Positions 11,272 to 22,680 of a DNA stretch of 64,000 nucleotides are shown here, in pieces. This stretch comes from Tiliqua scincoides (taxonomy: Eukaryota; Chordata; Lepidosauria; Squamata; Scincidae). The stretch covers positions 1,108,767-1,172,766 of the forward strand of contig NC_089823.1 of NCBI RefSeq assembly GCF_035046505.1, read 5' to 3'. Made by a program: the position numbers and the translations under genes. The notes under the pieces are model-generated. The model made no database searches. It saw only the letters and a list, made by a program, of their open reading frames with translations, and had not been told where the DNA came from. Within the stretch, counting starts at the first letter, position 1, and the number at the start of each line of letters is the position of its first letter.

Positions 11272-11550
11272 TGTTATGTATGTAAGTTATGCAGGATCGA
11301 AATCCTGCATAACTCATTGGCCCAGACTTACGGCTGGCCAATCGGGTGATGGATCGAAATCCTACCATCCAATTGGCCCTCTAGTTAAGGTTTCAATTGC
11401 ACCAATCACGGGAAGTCTGGGCGGAGTTAAAGGCTAAAAAAGGCAGGGGTTTGCCTTGTATTTTGCTAGGTTCTGTTCTGAAGATGGAATAAACGCATTG
11501 AGCTGTTATCACTATGCCTTCCTTTATTTGCATGGACCCACTAGATAACA
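11272..11550 (+). mobile_element. Possible solo LTR (fossil)
   Basis: The unit runs from TGTTAT to ATAACA, a perfect terminal 6-base inversion with TG...CA ends. It holds an AATAAA near 11489 and an internal palindrome around gcaggatcgaaatcctgc. The length of 279 bp suits a short LTR. No internal region and no clear target duplication are visible, so the call is tentative. The same unit is in the right arm (57089-57367), so it predates the duplication. Confidence 0.45.
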
Positions 11551-11938
11551 GGATCTTTGACTCCACCTGCGAAATCAGGGCACAGGAACCCACCTCTCAA
11601 AAAGGGGTGTCGTGGAACTGAAAGTTTGGAGAAGCAAAGAAAGAGTTGAGTGGGATGGTTTGGTGGCCTCTGCAATGGTCTTTGAGAGCCTTCAGAGAGG
11701 AAGATGCAGCTAAACCCAAGAGCATCACAGACACAAAGTTAGTCCTTGGGAGTTTGCAAGGAACAAACACTTTGCAAGGACAAATTTAGGAGGTAAAACC
11801 AGGAAACGGGGACTGAGACAAACAGGAATGTGAGGGACTGACCCACAACAATGTGAGCTGTGCCACTGGAGAGGGGAGTGTCAGTCGGGCAGCCAGCCTT
11901 TCCCAAGTACCCGAACCTTCTGCCGACTGTGTCTCATC

Positions 11939-12898
11939 ATGTCAGCTGCTTCCAACACCAGCAGCCAGGTGGCTTCCTCCGCCTCCTTCTTCCTTCTGGG
12001 GCTTCCGGGGCTGGAGAAGATCCAGGTCTGGCTCTCCATCCCCTTCTGCTTCATCTACATTATGGCCGTCTTGGGCAATGCCACCCTGCTGTGGGTCATC
12101 AGGACAGAATCCAGCCTGCACAAGCCCATGTACCTCTTTCTCGCCATGCTGGCATTCACTGACATGGCCTTGCCCACCTGCATCATGCCCAAAATGCTGA
12201 GCATCTTCTGGATCGGGGCCCAAGAGATTACTTTTGATGCCTGCCTGGTGCAGATGTTCATGATCCATGCGCTCTGTGCAGTGGAGTCTGGGACGTTGAC
12301 CGCCATGGCTTATGACCGGTACGTGGCCATCTGCTTCCCGCTCAGCTACGCTTCGCTGCTGACCTCCACCACTGTGGCCAAGCTGGGAGCTGCCATTGCT
12401 GCCCGGGCCCTGGTAGTTGTCCTGCCTGTCCCACTTCTGGTGAAGAGGCTGCCGTTCTGCCGCTCTCGACTCATCTCTCACACCTACTGCGAACACATGG
12501 CTGTGGTGAAACTGGCCTGTGGGGACACCACACCCAACAACCTCTATGGGCTGGTCCTTGCTCTCATTGTAGTTGGGGGTGACCTGGGCTTCATCTTCAT
12601 CTCCTACGGGCTGATCCTGCGGGCTGTGTTCCGCTTGCCCTCACTGGAGGCACGACACAAAGCTCTGGGCACATGTGGGGCCCACGTGGCAGTCATCGTC
12701 ATTCAATACACCCCCGGTCTGTTCTCCTTCCTCACCCACCGCTTTGGGCACAGTATCCCCCACCGCATTCATATCTTCCTGGCCAATTTTTACCTGGTGG
12801 TCCCAGCCATGCTGAACCCCATTGTCTACGGTGCCAAGACCAAGGAGATCCGTGACCGGGTGCTGAGAGCACTGCATCCGGGCAAGAGCGCCTCCTAG
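11939..12898 (+). CDS. Class I olfactory receptor, OR52-like
   Basis: Intact 319-residue odorant receptor on a single coding exon. Visible features: N-glycosylation site N6 (NTS), GN at 46-47, HKPMYLF at 61-67, MAYDRYVAIC at 123-132, HTYCEHMAVVKLAC at 181-194, SY at 222-223, KALGTC at 241-246 and NPIVYG at 293-298. The start fits normal OR N-terminal length. It straddles the inner edge of the left arm: the 5' flank and about the first 225-265 bases match the gene at 55741-56700 almost perfectly, while the remainder differs at paralogue level. The same 5' coding tract is also nearly identical in the gene at 45818-46834, pointing to conversion or recombination among the three. OR52 assignment is by the HTYCEHM loop; the subfamily is not resolved. 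Confidence 0.93.
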   Translation: MSAASNTSSQVASSASFFLLGLPGLEKIQVWLSIPFCFIYIMAVLGNATLLWVIRTESSLHKPMYLFLAMLAFTDMALPTCIMPKMLSIFWIGAQEITFDACLVQMFMIHALCAVESGTLTAMAYDRYVAICFPLSYASLLTSTTVAKLGAAIAARALVVVLPVPLLVKRLPFCRSRLISHTYCEHMAVVKLACGDTTPNNLYGLVLALIVVGGDLGFIFISYGLILRAVFRLPSLEARHKALGTCGAHVAVIVIQYTPGLFSFLTHRFGHSIPHRIHIFLANFYLVVPAMLNPIVYGAKTKEIRDRVLRALHPGKSAS

Positions 12899-13889
12899 GC
12901 TTCAAAGAGGGAACTGCCAGTCAAGCAGCCCAGTAGATGCTGGAAAATCTGGAGGATGGGAAGCACTTTGCCCCCTCAAATGCTTCTCTGTCTGCCACAG
13001 GAACCACTAATGAGTGCGGCTCAAGAAGGAAATTCAACTCTGTCCAGGCTCAGTGCAGAGAGTATTCCTTCAGTGAACACAAGGAAAGACGATGATGCCT
13101 CCAAACCACTGATGAGGGAGGCTCAAGGAAAGGGGTTCTGCCCAAGCCAGTTTTAGGCGGTATTCCCGCTCCAGGCATGTGATCAAAGCTCATGTCTTGG
13201 GGAAGCAGTCATGACAGTCCAGGGATCAAGCCAGGCCATCCAGCATCATCCAAGACTGTCAACAGCAGTTCGCTTCCTAGTGTCTCAGAGAGCCATGGCA
13301 TAAACTTCTTGCTCCCTTCCTCTGCAGCGTGTCAACCAGAGTGTCCTGAGAGGCTGGTACAAAGATGCCATGCGCAGATTCATCCCATTGCCTGTTCCCT
13401 CTTTCCTTGAAAATGTCACTGCCAAATGGGAAAGGCATTTGCGAGGTTAGTGAGGTGAAGACCAGGTGGAATAGACTTCTCAGGGACTTGACAGCACCAT
13501 CAGCTTGACCGGAAGAAGATGCGGTCATGTTGGAAGGGCACAGGAGGTGCCTGTTCATTTCATGACAAATGAAGAAGTGAACCACATGAGGCCGTGGTCA
13601 GGAGTCAGGAACCAAAGGCCAGAGGTTGCCTTCGTCCAGGTGAAGCTCATGTCACCGGCTTCATTGGAAACTTTTGGGGGTGGCGGCTTCCCTCTTTCCA
13701 ACAGCAGCCGCTGCTGCAATGTCGGTTCTTCCGGACACCTCATAACAGTTGTTGACAGCCCTTTTCAGGTGGAGGCCTGCAGGAGGAGGGCTCAGAAAGA
13801 TCACAGCACAGCAGGCACCTGCCCCCTCTCCAGCCAGACCACCAGCAGTGCTTTGCCTCAAGTGTCTGGTTTTCATTTATCTGTTGCAG

Positions 13890-14105
13890 CTTCGAATTGG
13901 GCTGCCAGGCATCTCTCTGCTACCTGGTGTCAAAGAAGATTTGTAGCGCCCCCCCCCCGCCAGACAAAATCAAATTTAATTAAGTAAATAAATAAAAAGT
14001 GTGCCCCTGATTGGTTTGAGACACTGTGCTGGGGTGAAGAGGGATGGTTATTCTCCCCCTGCTAAATATAAGAGGGGCACCACTTGAAAAAACTGCCTTA
14101 GCTCA
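13890..14105 (+). repeat. Dispersed repeat, family unknown, copy 1
   Basis: Shared blocks with 24510-24690 include ctgctacctgg followed by tcaaagaagattt, then aataaataaaaagtgtg, gagacactg and a ggagcaccactt-like segment in the same order. No coding content, terminal repeats or target duplications were found. Confidence 0.5.
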
Positions 14106-14899
14106 GCTTGCTGCCCCCCTAAGCTTGATGCCTGGTGCAACTGCCACCCCCTGCACCCCCTTAGCTATGCCACTGCTTCTAGCTCCAGCTCCTCACTGGG
14201 TGCTGTGGAGCGTCAGGAGTGCTTCATTCCTTGCATACGTTATAAGCAGAGCCCAACACACCGTAAAGCGCCCTGCATAGCACCAGACCTCCCCGGAGGC
14301 TCCCCAGTGCCAAATCTCCTTTCGCAAACTTCCAGCCTTGCAGTTGGAGTTCAGGAGGCCTCATGCGCAGTAGAAATTGGCCTCTATATTTCAGTGGCAG
14401 CAGTGGGCACGAGCACTGCCAGGATCCCTGGAAAGAAAGTCCTTCTCCCTTGCCAGCCCCTCTTCCCACCCCACCCCCAAGCCCTGTTTTTTCCTTGACA
14501 TTGACAAGGTATTTTGAGCAGCTGGCGGGGGGAGCAGCAGCAGCAGCAGCCTGGTGCTTCTGGGGACTTTGGTATTTCCTGGTCGGTCGCTTGGCGCTTT
14601 CCATTTCTGCTGCTTCCTTCCATGTTTGTAAATGCTGAGAAATTGTCCAAAAACAAAATGTATGATGAGAAAAGAAAGAGCCACCCATCAGAAGAGGAAG
14701 GAGGGGCCTGACCCACTGCTCCTTGGGACCCCCATCTTCTTCGCGCTCCTGTCTTTGTAAAAGCATTTCCTTGTAATTCTGTCCCAAGAACAGATTGGAC
14801 TGTGATAGTGTAGTATTTTAGTCTTTGAAATATTAAGTCAAGTGTGTGAAATCTGAATCTCTCTGTGTCAATCAGTCAGAGAGATTGGGCTGAATGAAG

Positions 14900-14903
<4 letters not shown>

Positions 14904-14931
<28 letters not shown>
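14904..14931. repeat. (GT)n microsatellite
   Basis: An uninterrupted GT dinucleotide run. Confidence 0.9.
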
Positions 14932-17001
14932 GTGTACTCCGTGCAGCTGTTTCACTGGGTAAGCAGTGCTGGAAGTGGAGTTGGGGGCAACAACCATGCG
15001 CAGCAGGCATAACACACAGGAGGGGGCAATGCAGCTAGGGAGCCAGCTAGGGGCGGCTGGGAGGGGATCCACTCTCCTTTTCCCAGCCATGACCTCTTTG
15101 GTATGCAGATTGCTCATCTCAGGCTACCCTTCCATCCTCCTCCTCCCCAGAATCCCCTCTTTCCAGCTGGGTACATAGCAAGTACATAGGACCTCTCCCT
15201 GCCCCCCCCCCCCAAGTATGAAATATTCATAAGGAGAATCCTTCCTTTTCTTGATGATCCTGCCTCAGAGCAATCTTCTTCTGTGAAGTTCTCAAAACCC
15301 CCTGTGTAAACCATTGACCTTGTCAGGTTGTGGGCCCAGCACAGCATCTGTCCAAGAAAGAGAAAGCCCATCCGATTCACCAGGCAGAGCAGAGGATCCA
15401 GAGTGCACTGGGCAGCCAATCACAACACACCCACCCCAGCATATAAGCCCCTCTCAGGGAGAGTCCCAGTCAGATTCCAGAACGTGGCCTGGGCCTGATG
15501 CTCTCGGGCCCCTTGAAGGGGAACTTTGCAACGGGAACCAGGTGAAGGGCTGCTTGGCGCACCAAGGGAGCACTTGGCCCAAACAACCTCTTGTCCCTCA
15601 CAACACGTATAACAAGATATGCTGTTGTCACTGGCCTTAGACTCAGTACCTGCAGTGCATTTAAACATGCATAAAAGGCACACACGAATGAGAACTATTT
15701 CATGTGCCAGATTATGTTGCAACTGCTCTTTTCTGCTTGTTGTTACAATTTAAGATCATGCTTTGTTTCAACTCTCAGAGATTTTGTGTGTGTTAATTGT
15801 GCTCCTTTCTGAGCATTTTCTGACACTGAAAAGTGGGCTGCAGATTTAACTAATGCATCAAACAAAGAAGAAGGTTCTGGCGGGACGGAGGCCACTGGGT
15901 CTGTTTGACAGCTCAGGCTCAAGGGGGGAGGGCCTGCCAGAGGGAGGAGTCCTGATTGGGCCCGAATTCAGACCCAGGGCTCTCTCGGACCAGCCCAGCA
16001 GCCTCCACTGGATGGGAGCTTGGATCCTGCTTGGGGTCTTGTCAGGCAAGCTTTCTGGTCAGCCTCCCCCCTTCCCCAGCTATTACCCCGTGCCTTTTCC
16101 TGCTGGTGGTAGGGGCTGCCATTGGGTTTCTCAGAGATGCAGCCCTGAGGCAGGGAGACAGACGTGCTTTGACCGGAGGAGGCCTTCCTGACTGCCCGCC
16201 ATTCCCCACAGAGGGCTGCATCAGCACTGGAAAGTGGGACAGGATTGAGCCCCGAGTTTCCTTGAGGTGCAGGCAGTACCCTGGACCTACACCCACTGCC
16301 CAACCCACCGTCACTCCCTGGGTGGCAATGAAACAGTGCTTAACCTGGCACCTGCTACATCCCGTGGGGGAGTTTTGGCCACTGGAGGCCTTTTCTGGAC
16401 AAGGCTGGTGTGTTCGTGCCCCAGGCAAGCCCTTGCCAGCCCAGTGGGTCTGCTCAGGCCTGGACCAGCGAGCTTGCTGGCAGAGGAAGACAGATCCGTG
16501 CTGGGAAGGGAACCAGGTTTGGGCCACCGATGCCAGACCCCTCTCGCCCTGATCTGCCCGCCCAGCCCCGTTCCTCCCCTGCCCTGCCTCCCTCCCACTC
16601 CTGCGTGGACTCACCAGCGCCAGCGGGCGTCCAGAGTCACTGGTGTGCGGAGCCAGCTGCTCACTGCTGTGGTGGCGGCTCAGCCGTGCCCTTTGGCGTG
16701 CTGCCTTTTGCGAAAGACGGAAAGTGCCCAGCGCCACTGGAACACTTGTTCTGGTGGTGCTCGGCGCCAGGAGGATTGTGCCAGAAGTCTGCTTATCAGC
16801 CACAAAATGCAAAGTCCTCTCTTTCAAGGCGTCTGTTTTAATGGGGCACTTCCAGAGCTTGAAGCTCGTCTCCACCCCATTAAGACCTGCACTGAATCCA
16901 CAGGTCTCTTTTAAGTGGCCATGATTTGTGGGACACCAGACCACTTTTGTGATCCTTCTGTTTCCTGCACCATTTTGCCATGCCCTGGTATTTGGCAAAC
17001 T

Positions 17002-17004
<3 letters not shown>

Positions 17005-17045
<41 letters not shown>
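17005..17045. repeat. (TC)n microsatellite
   Basis: An uninterrupted TC run immediately beside the outer end of the partial LTR of the 17050-20480 element. Confidence 0.9.
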
Positions 17046-17049
<4 letters not shown>

Positions 17050-19550
17050 AATTGAATACATACCAACCAAAGAGGCAACAAAGTTCCCTCTCCACAGGGT
17101 TTTATTCTCTATACTAATAAGCCCAATCCTTCTCACCTGGGTCCTTTACTCCTGAGGAAACCCAACTATTATACCAATGGAAGGAAAGTGAACACCTACA
17201 TGAAACCACAGTTTCATGACATTCCCCCTCTAGATTCCTTTTTTTTCCCACTGAGAGCAACAACCTTTATGTTTGCTCTCAAAGGGGGAAAAATTGGAAT
17301 CTACAAACCCCAATTGTTCCCAGTCTCACAACTACTCTTTCCAAAGTCTGCTACACTAAGAATGTCCCACTTGTAGGTTGTAGAGGAGCCTTACACTTAT
17401 CCTGAGCCTTACCTACAGTTTGACGCACCATACATGATTGGACATAACGATTAACATCTGCACGTAACCCTTTCCAATAAAACCGCTGTCCCTCTCTATC
17501 TTTGGTTAGACTTACTCCTACATGACCATCATTGGGCCAAACTCAATAACTTCAACCGATGACAAACTGGTACAACCAACCACCTCTGAGGTTGCCACCC
17601 CACCTTATACCCTTCCGGAAAGGATTCCCAATATAATGCCCCATTATCACAGATATACCAGGATTTCTACTTGTTGCCAAGCTGCTGCTAGACTTGCATC
17701 TTGTTCTCGCTCTGCTTTAAAAGCAGTTGATGCTGCAAGCTCCACAGTTGCTATGTCTAAAGGACTGACAAGTCCAGGAACAGCAACAGGCAGGCCAGGA
17801 GTATCCAATTCCACCAGAACATCACCATTCCTGCTTTGCCCCTTGTTGCCAATTGACTCAGCAGAGCCTGAGACTGATTGGCTGAGAGCTTGGGCCTGGC
17901 TACAGGTAAGCACCCTCACTCTAGCTAGCTCTCCTTCTACATAATCAGCCAAATCATTCCCAAGCTTCATAGGTGCTGAATGCCCCTCATGAACAGCAAA
18001 ATCCCACTCTCCAGTCCATTCATTATATTGAATAGGCACTCGAGCCTTCTTTAACATCAACTTTTTACTCATAAATGGGAACAACGTTTGAACAGCTCCC
18101 TGAATAATCTGATGAGGCTTAACCAACTCAGCATGTATAGTTGATATTACTGCTCCACTATCTCTCCAAGCTGTGGTAACTTGTCCACTCACTACCACTC
18201 TATGGCGATATTTAGGAGGAATAACTTCTGAATAAGACTGGGATTCTGCCCCAAGTGGTATCTCTGTAGGAACAGCACCAGTTGGACTCTTGGTCTGCAC
18301 CCTTGATGAATTTCTGGGGCAATTTGCTCCAATATGTCCCAACTCATTACACTTATAACACCGAGAGGTTGGCCTTTCCCCAAAATGCGAGTTTGTTGCC
18401 CCCCTTGTCCTATCTGATGTAATTAAATAATTTCTATGGGAAGAACCACTTTCCCTTTGATGGGGTGACCGTCTCTCCTCCCTAGGCCAAGTGTCTCCAC
18501 TCCATCTAACTTGACCCCCCAAGATCTGTTCGATACTCTGCCAAAATCCCCACTTCCTCAAGGGTTGTGAATTTCTTATCTATCAATGGTCATCGTATTT
18601 CTTCTGGTAAAGTAGTCAAAAGTTGTTCAATCTTAATAAGATCAAGTAAGTCTTCCCAAGTTTCTGCTTCTGCTCCTTTTACCCACAAATCACAAGCCCG
18701 ACCAAGTTGGTGCATCACTTGTGGCCCAGGTTCTTGGGCTCTCCGCCTAAGGGTACGAAACTTCCTCCTACAACATTCTGCAGTTAAGCCCAATCAAGAT
18801 CTAACATTGTCCTGAAAAATGGCACAGTCATTTCGATTTCTAAGACCCAACTGCCACATCTTCCAAAGACCCACTCAATTGTGGCCGGAGGAATTTCAAA
18901 TAGTGTCCCTCATTGATTCCATAATCTTACAGGCCTGTTCAAAATTGGCCATAAATGTCTCGGCATCATCACCTGAATGGTATGTGCAAAATTTCCTAAG
19001 CTCCGGTGCTACAACTCCTGAAACATATGAGTAGGAGGAAGACCCATATTTGAGTTTTTCCAGCTCGAGCTCATGATCCATATGCAATTTCTCCAATTCC
19101 CTAGCTGCCTCTCTCTCTGCGGCCGCTGCTCCGCCTCTCTCTCCGCGGCCAGACGCTTCTCTTCCATCTCCACTACAAAGCGTCTTTCTTCCAGCTCCAG
19201 CTTCTTTAACTCAAACTGGAGCCTCATCTGTTCAACTGTCAGAGAAGTTCCTCCACTACTACCAGGTGACCCCAATAAACAATTACCCTCATTTGTTCTA
19301 TCTTCCATAGCGAGAACTTTTTGTATTTGGTTTCCATGTGGTAGTAGCCTTTCTTGTATAATCTTGCCGTTGCGCAAGAACATACATGGCCTCTCGTTAT
19401 CACTATTCAATTAGTCCCGAAGCTAAAATAAATAAACAAACAACTTTTGCCTTTTCTCAACCTGTTCACAAAAAGATTTATCAATAATTATCAAAATTCA
19501 TGATCCCCACTTCTGACACCATGTCAGGGTTCATGTTGGTTCCTCTAAAG

Positions 19551-20004
19551 CAGGTGTGCCCAAACACCTGCCCTGGGGCCACTTGTGGCCCTTGAGGCTT
19601 CTCAATGTGGCCCTCAGGGAGCCCCCAGTCTCCAATGAACCTCTGGCCCTCCAGAGATTTGTTGGAGCCCACACCGGCCCGACACAACTGCTCTCAGTGT
19701 GAGGACGACTGTTTGGCCTCTCAAGTGAGCTGTGGGATGAGGGCTCCCTCCAATGCTTGCTGTTTCATGTCTGTGATGCAATAGCGGCAGCAAAAGAAAG
19801 GCCGGCCTTGCTTTGTGCAAGGCCTTTTATAGGCCTTGAGCTATTGCTAGTCCTTCATTCATTCATATAAGTTCATCTTTACTATATTCATTTATGTAAA
19901 TTTATTCAAATTTTGAATGTAAATTAATTATTTTTTTCCTCGGCCCCGGACACAGTGTCAGAGAGATTATGTGGCCCTCCTGCCAAAAGGCTTGGACACC
20001 CCTG
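19551..20004. mobile_element. Non-autonomous hAT element inside the LTR
   Basis: The ends are caggtgtgcccaaac and, reversed, caggggtgtccaagc. Direct 8-bp target duplications ctctaaag flank it exactly (19543-19550 and 20005-20012), which identifies the hAT superfamily. The 454-bp body has no transposase. It sits inside the 5' LTR of the Gypsy-type element, so it is the younger of the two. Confidence 0.92.
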
Positions 20005-20258
20005 CTCTAAAGGAAGGGAGTAATAATCTCAGGGTTCTCAATAAGATCCAAACAAAAGGGAACATGAAACACAGGATTTATTAGGATCCAATTAACAATT
20101 AAAAACTTTAATATAAATTCAATATGCAGTTAACTAAAGCACTACAAAATAAAGGAGGCTCCTGAACCTGCAGGACTCCCCCTCAGGCAAAACCCTTTTA
20201 TGAACTTGCCAAGAAAAGATTAAAAACCAAATGCAGTCAGAAATAGTTTCACTCACAG

Positions 20259-20260
<2 letters not shown>

Positions 20261-20307
<47 letters not shown>
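20261..20307. repeat. (CTG)n trinucleotide repeat
   Basis: About fifteen CTG units in a row lie within the 5' LTR of the Gypsy-type element. The matching partial LTR at 17050-17221 ends next to a (TC)n run instead. Confidence 0.9.
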
Positions 20308-20310
<3 letters not shown>

Positions 20311-20487
20311 GATCCCATCCAACCAAGGAGGCAACAAAGTTCCCTTCTCCACAGGGTTTTATTCTCTTTCTAATTAGCCCAATCCTGCTCACCTGGGTCC
20401 TTTGCTCCTGAGGAATCCCAACTTCTCTAATACCAATGGAAGGAAAGTAAAGACCTACATGAAACCACAGTTTGATGACACCCCTTC

Positions 20488-21485
20488 TCAGTCCCTGAAT
20501 CCACGGGCACTCTCCTTCTGACAGAGAAGGCCCAAGGCTCGCACTCGGATCTCCTTCGTCTTCACGCCGTAGACAATGGGGTTGAGGGTGGGGGGCACCA
20601 GGAGGTAGAGGTTGGCCAAGAGGATGTGGGCATGGTGGGGGATGTTGGAGCCAAAGCGGTGGGTGAAGAAGGAGAAAAAGGCCAAAGTGTAGAAGACCCC
20701 AAAGACACAGGTGTGGGTTCCACAGGTGCCAAAAGCCTTGAGCTGCGCGTCTCTGGATGGGAGCCTCAACACTGTCCTAAGGATGAGGACATAGGACACG
20801 GTGATGAAGACAGCATCCAAACCGGTGGTGAGGAAGGCGGCACTCAGGCCATAGACACTGTTGATGGTGATGTCGGCGCAGGCAAGCTTGGCAATGCCCA
20901 TGTTTTCACAGTAGGTGTGGTGGATCACATTCGTCCGGCAGTAGGGGAGCCTCTGGAGAAGGAAGACTCCGGGCATCACCACGCAGACGCTCCTGGCCAC
21001 CAGGCCTCCTCCAATCTTGCCAACAGCCCTGTTGGACAGGATGGCCGTGTACCTCAGGGGCTGGCAGATGGCCACATACCGGTCAAAGGCCATGGCTAGC
21101 AAGATGGCGGACTCCGAGAGAAAGAAGGCATGGATGAAGAACATCTGTGTGAGGCAGCAATGGAAGGAAATCTCCTGGGCCCCCCACCAGAATATGCTCA
21201 GCATCTGGGGGACAATGACCAGGCAGAGGGCGACATCGTTGAGGGCCAGCATGGCCAGGAAGTTGTACATGGGCGCATGGAGGCCCTGCTCTCTCACCAC
21301 CACCAGAGCAACAGACACGTTGCCCAGAAGAGCTACCAGGAACATGGAGCAGAAGAGGACGGAGAGCCAGCCGTGCAGCGCCTCCAGGCTTGGGACACCC
21401 GTCAGCAGAAAGAAGAGGGGCCGAGGAAGGGAGAGGTTGGCGCCTGCTGTTGCAAGAACGCGCTGCTGCGGAGGGTCTCCAAATC
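20488..21485 (-). CDS. Class I olfactory receptor, OR52-like, start unresolved
   Basis: The minus strand encodes all seven helices of an odorant receptor: an NLS glycosylation site just before GVPSLEALHGWLS, GN in helix 1, HAPMYNFLAML, MAFDRYVAICQPL, HTYCENMGIAKLACADI in loop 2, KAFGTC and NPIVYG. HTYCENMGIAKLACADI is typical of OR52. No ATG lies at the usual place; the first upstream in-frame ATG (21768) would add about 100 unrelated residues. A strong splice acceptor (cttgtctgcatgcag, then gattt) ends at 21486, so the N-terminus may be supplied by an upstream coding exon in phase 1. Coordinates given run from that acceptor to the stop. The 5' LTR of an old Gypsy-type element abuts the stop codon. 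The alternative is a gene that has lost its start. Confidence 0.8.
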
Positions 21486-21510
21486 CTGCATGCAGACAAG
21501 AACAAAGCAC
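21486..21510 (-). promoter_or_regulatory. Candidate 3' splice site of the receptor at 20488
   Basis: On the minus strand a pyrimidine-rich gtgctttgttcttgtctgc is followed by atgcag, then the receptor frame. The position just upstream of the extracellular N-terminus is where OR genes commonly have an acceptor. Confidence 0.5.
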
Positions 21511-21923
21511 AGGATTTCTTGTTATTGTGGCTGGAAAGCCTCCAGCAAGGCCCCACACCTGTGCCAAATGCCCCCTGATTGTGGGGTCAAGAGAAGGTGG
21601 AGATGGGAGAGTTCCTGCCCAGTCACCCCTGTACCCACACCCCCTTACCCAGGTGGGGGCAGCGCCAGAACACACTGTAGGTGCTGCAGGGACATCCTCA
21701 GTGAGTGCAGCTTGTTGAGAGAGCGGGCGGGGGGGGGGGAAGCGAAAGCAACTGGGCTGCCCCTGCACTCAGCAAGGAGGAGCCGCTGCAGGAAAGCAGG
21801 TGGGGGGGGAGAGAGGCCGGGGGGCATAAACAGAGACCAAAGGAGCACTTTAAGTCCACTTTGGTGCACCTTCACTCCTGCCTCAGCCGGCCTTTCATCG
21901 CCGAATTCAGTTGAGGTGCCATT

Positions 21924-22016
21924 AGAGAGCCAGGATGGTGTAGGAAGTTCAGGAGCTGGATCTAGAAGATCCAGGTTCAAATCCTGGCTAAGCCATGAAT
22001 TCCAAGCAATCTCAGG
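21924..22016 (+). mobile_element. tRNA-derived SINE, 5' part
   Basis: An A-box-like region (gatggtgtaggaagttcagg) and a B-box ggttcaaatcc at about 21973-21983 are spaced as in tRNA-derived SINEs. It is cut off directly against the CR1 tail at 22019. Confidence 0.65.
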
Positions 22017-22018
22017 CC

Positions 22019-22680
22019 ATAAGAACATAAGAAGAGCCCCACTGGATCAGGCCATAGGCCCATCTAGTCCAGCTTCCTGTATCTCACAGCGGCCCACCAA
22101 ATGCCCCAGGGAGCACCCCAGATAACAAGAGACCTCATCCTGGTGCTCTCCCCTACATCTGGCATTCTGACATAACCCATTTCTAAAATCAGGAGGTTGC
22201 ACATACACATCATGGCTTGTAACCCGTAATGGATTTTTCCTCCAGAAACTTGTCCAATCCCCTTTTAAGGGCATCCAGGCCAGACGCCATCACCACATCA
22301 TGGGGCACGGAGTTCCACAGGCCAACCACACGCTGAGTAAAGAAATATTTTATTTTGTCTGTCCTAACCCTCCCAACACACAATTTTAGTGGATGTCCCC
22401 TGGTTCTGGTGTTATGTGAGAGTGTAAAGAGCATCTCCCTATCCACTCTGTCCATCCCCTGCATAATTTTGTATGTCTCAATCACGTCCCCCCTCAGGCG
22501 CCTCTTTTCTAGGCTAAGAGGCCCAAACGCCGTAGCCTTTCCTCATAAGGAAGGTGCCCCAGCCCCGCAATCATCTTAGTTGCTCTCTTTTGCACCTTTT
22601 CCACTACTTCCTTTTTGAGATGTGGTGACCAGAACTGGATGCAATACTCCAGGTGTGGCCTTATCATTTTGATATTCAGT
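22019..22680 (-). mobile_element. CR1 LINE 3' end
   Basis: Starting with taagaacataagaagagccc, the minus strand reads the CR1 3' UTR and then ORF2 C-terminal sequence (MIETYKIMQGMDRVDREM, LFTLSHNTRTRGHPLKL, LWNSVPHDVVMASGLDALKR). The 5' end is truncated near 22680. The longest frame covers only about 90 codons. Confidence 0.9.

Larger units (their letters stand above)
3677..12205 (+). repeat. Left arm of a large inverted duplication
   Basis: This stretch reappears in reverse complement at 56434-64000 with only scattered substitutions by eye. Paired coordinates add up to 67677 at the outer end, 67818-67821 from 4988 to 5940, 69189 at 7886, about 68169 at 9131 and about 68640 from 9645 to 11939. 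The steps mark arm-specific indels. The arm contains an OR52N-like gene, CR1 copies, an LTR-like unit and the 5' part of an OR52-like gene. Its inner end lies inside that gene, where similarity falls to paralogue level after about 12165-12205. Confidence 0.9.
12900..17000. other. Intergenic stretch with scattered repeats
   Basis: No gene is recognised. Visible items are a dispersed repeat at about 13890-14105, a (GT)n run at about 14904-14931, and a fragment of a palindromic element near 16190-16255. A segment near 15418-15465 (caatcacaacacaccc, then catataagcccctctca) has a near copy at 25945-25983. The GC-rich stretch 15850-16920 is open in several frames but shows no domain. Confidence 0.4.
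17050..20480 (-). mobile_element. Ty3/Gypsy-type LTR retrotransposon (fossil, broken)
   Basis: The element lies on the minus strand. One LTR is at about 19522-20480 (roughly 500 bp once its hAT insertion is discounted) and a partial second LTR at about 17059-17221; they differ at roughly one base in ten by eye, so the element is fairly old. Next to the 5' LTR is a primer-binding-like TGGTGTCAGAAGTGG. Parts recognised are a gag-like region with a charged coiled-coil-like segment, a CCHC zinc knuckle (CYKCNELGHIGANC) and a protease-like stretch after it. No reverse transcriptase or integrase was recognised. It is broken in several places. The 5' LTR begins about 8 bases from the stop codon of the receptor at 20488. 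Confidence 0.8.

Noticed and set aside
16042-17136. 364-residue open frame on the minus strand
   Set aside because: Low-complexity arginine/glutamate run from the (TC)n repeat plus GC-rich sequence; no domain, and frames are open on the opposite strand too.
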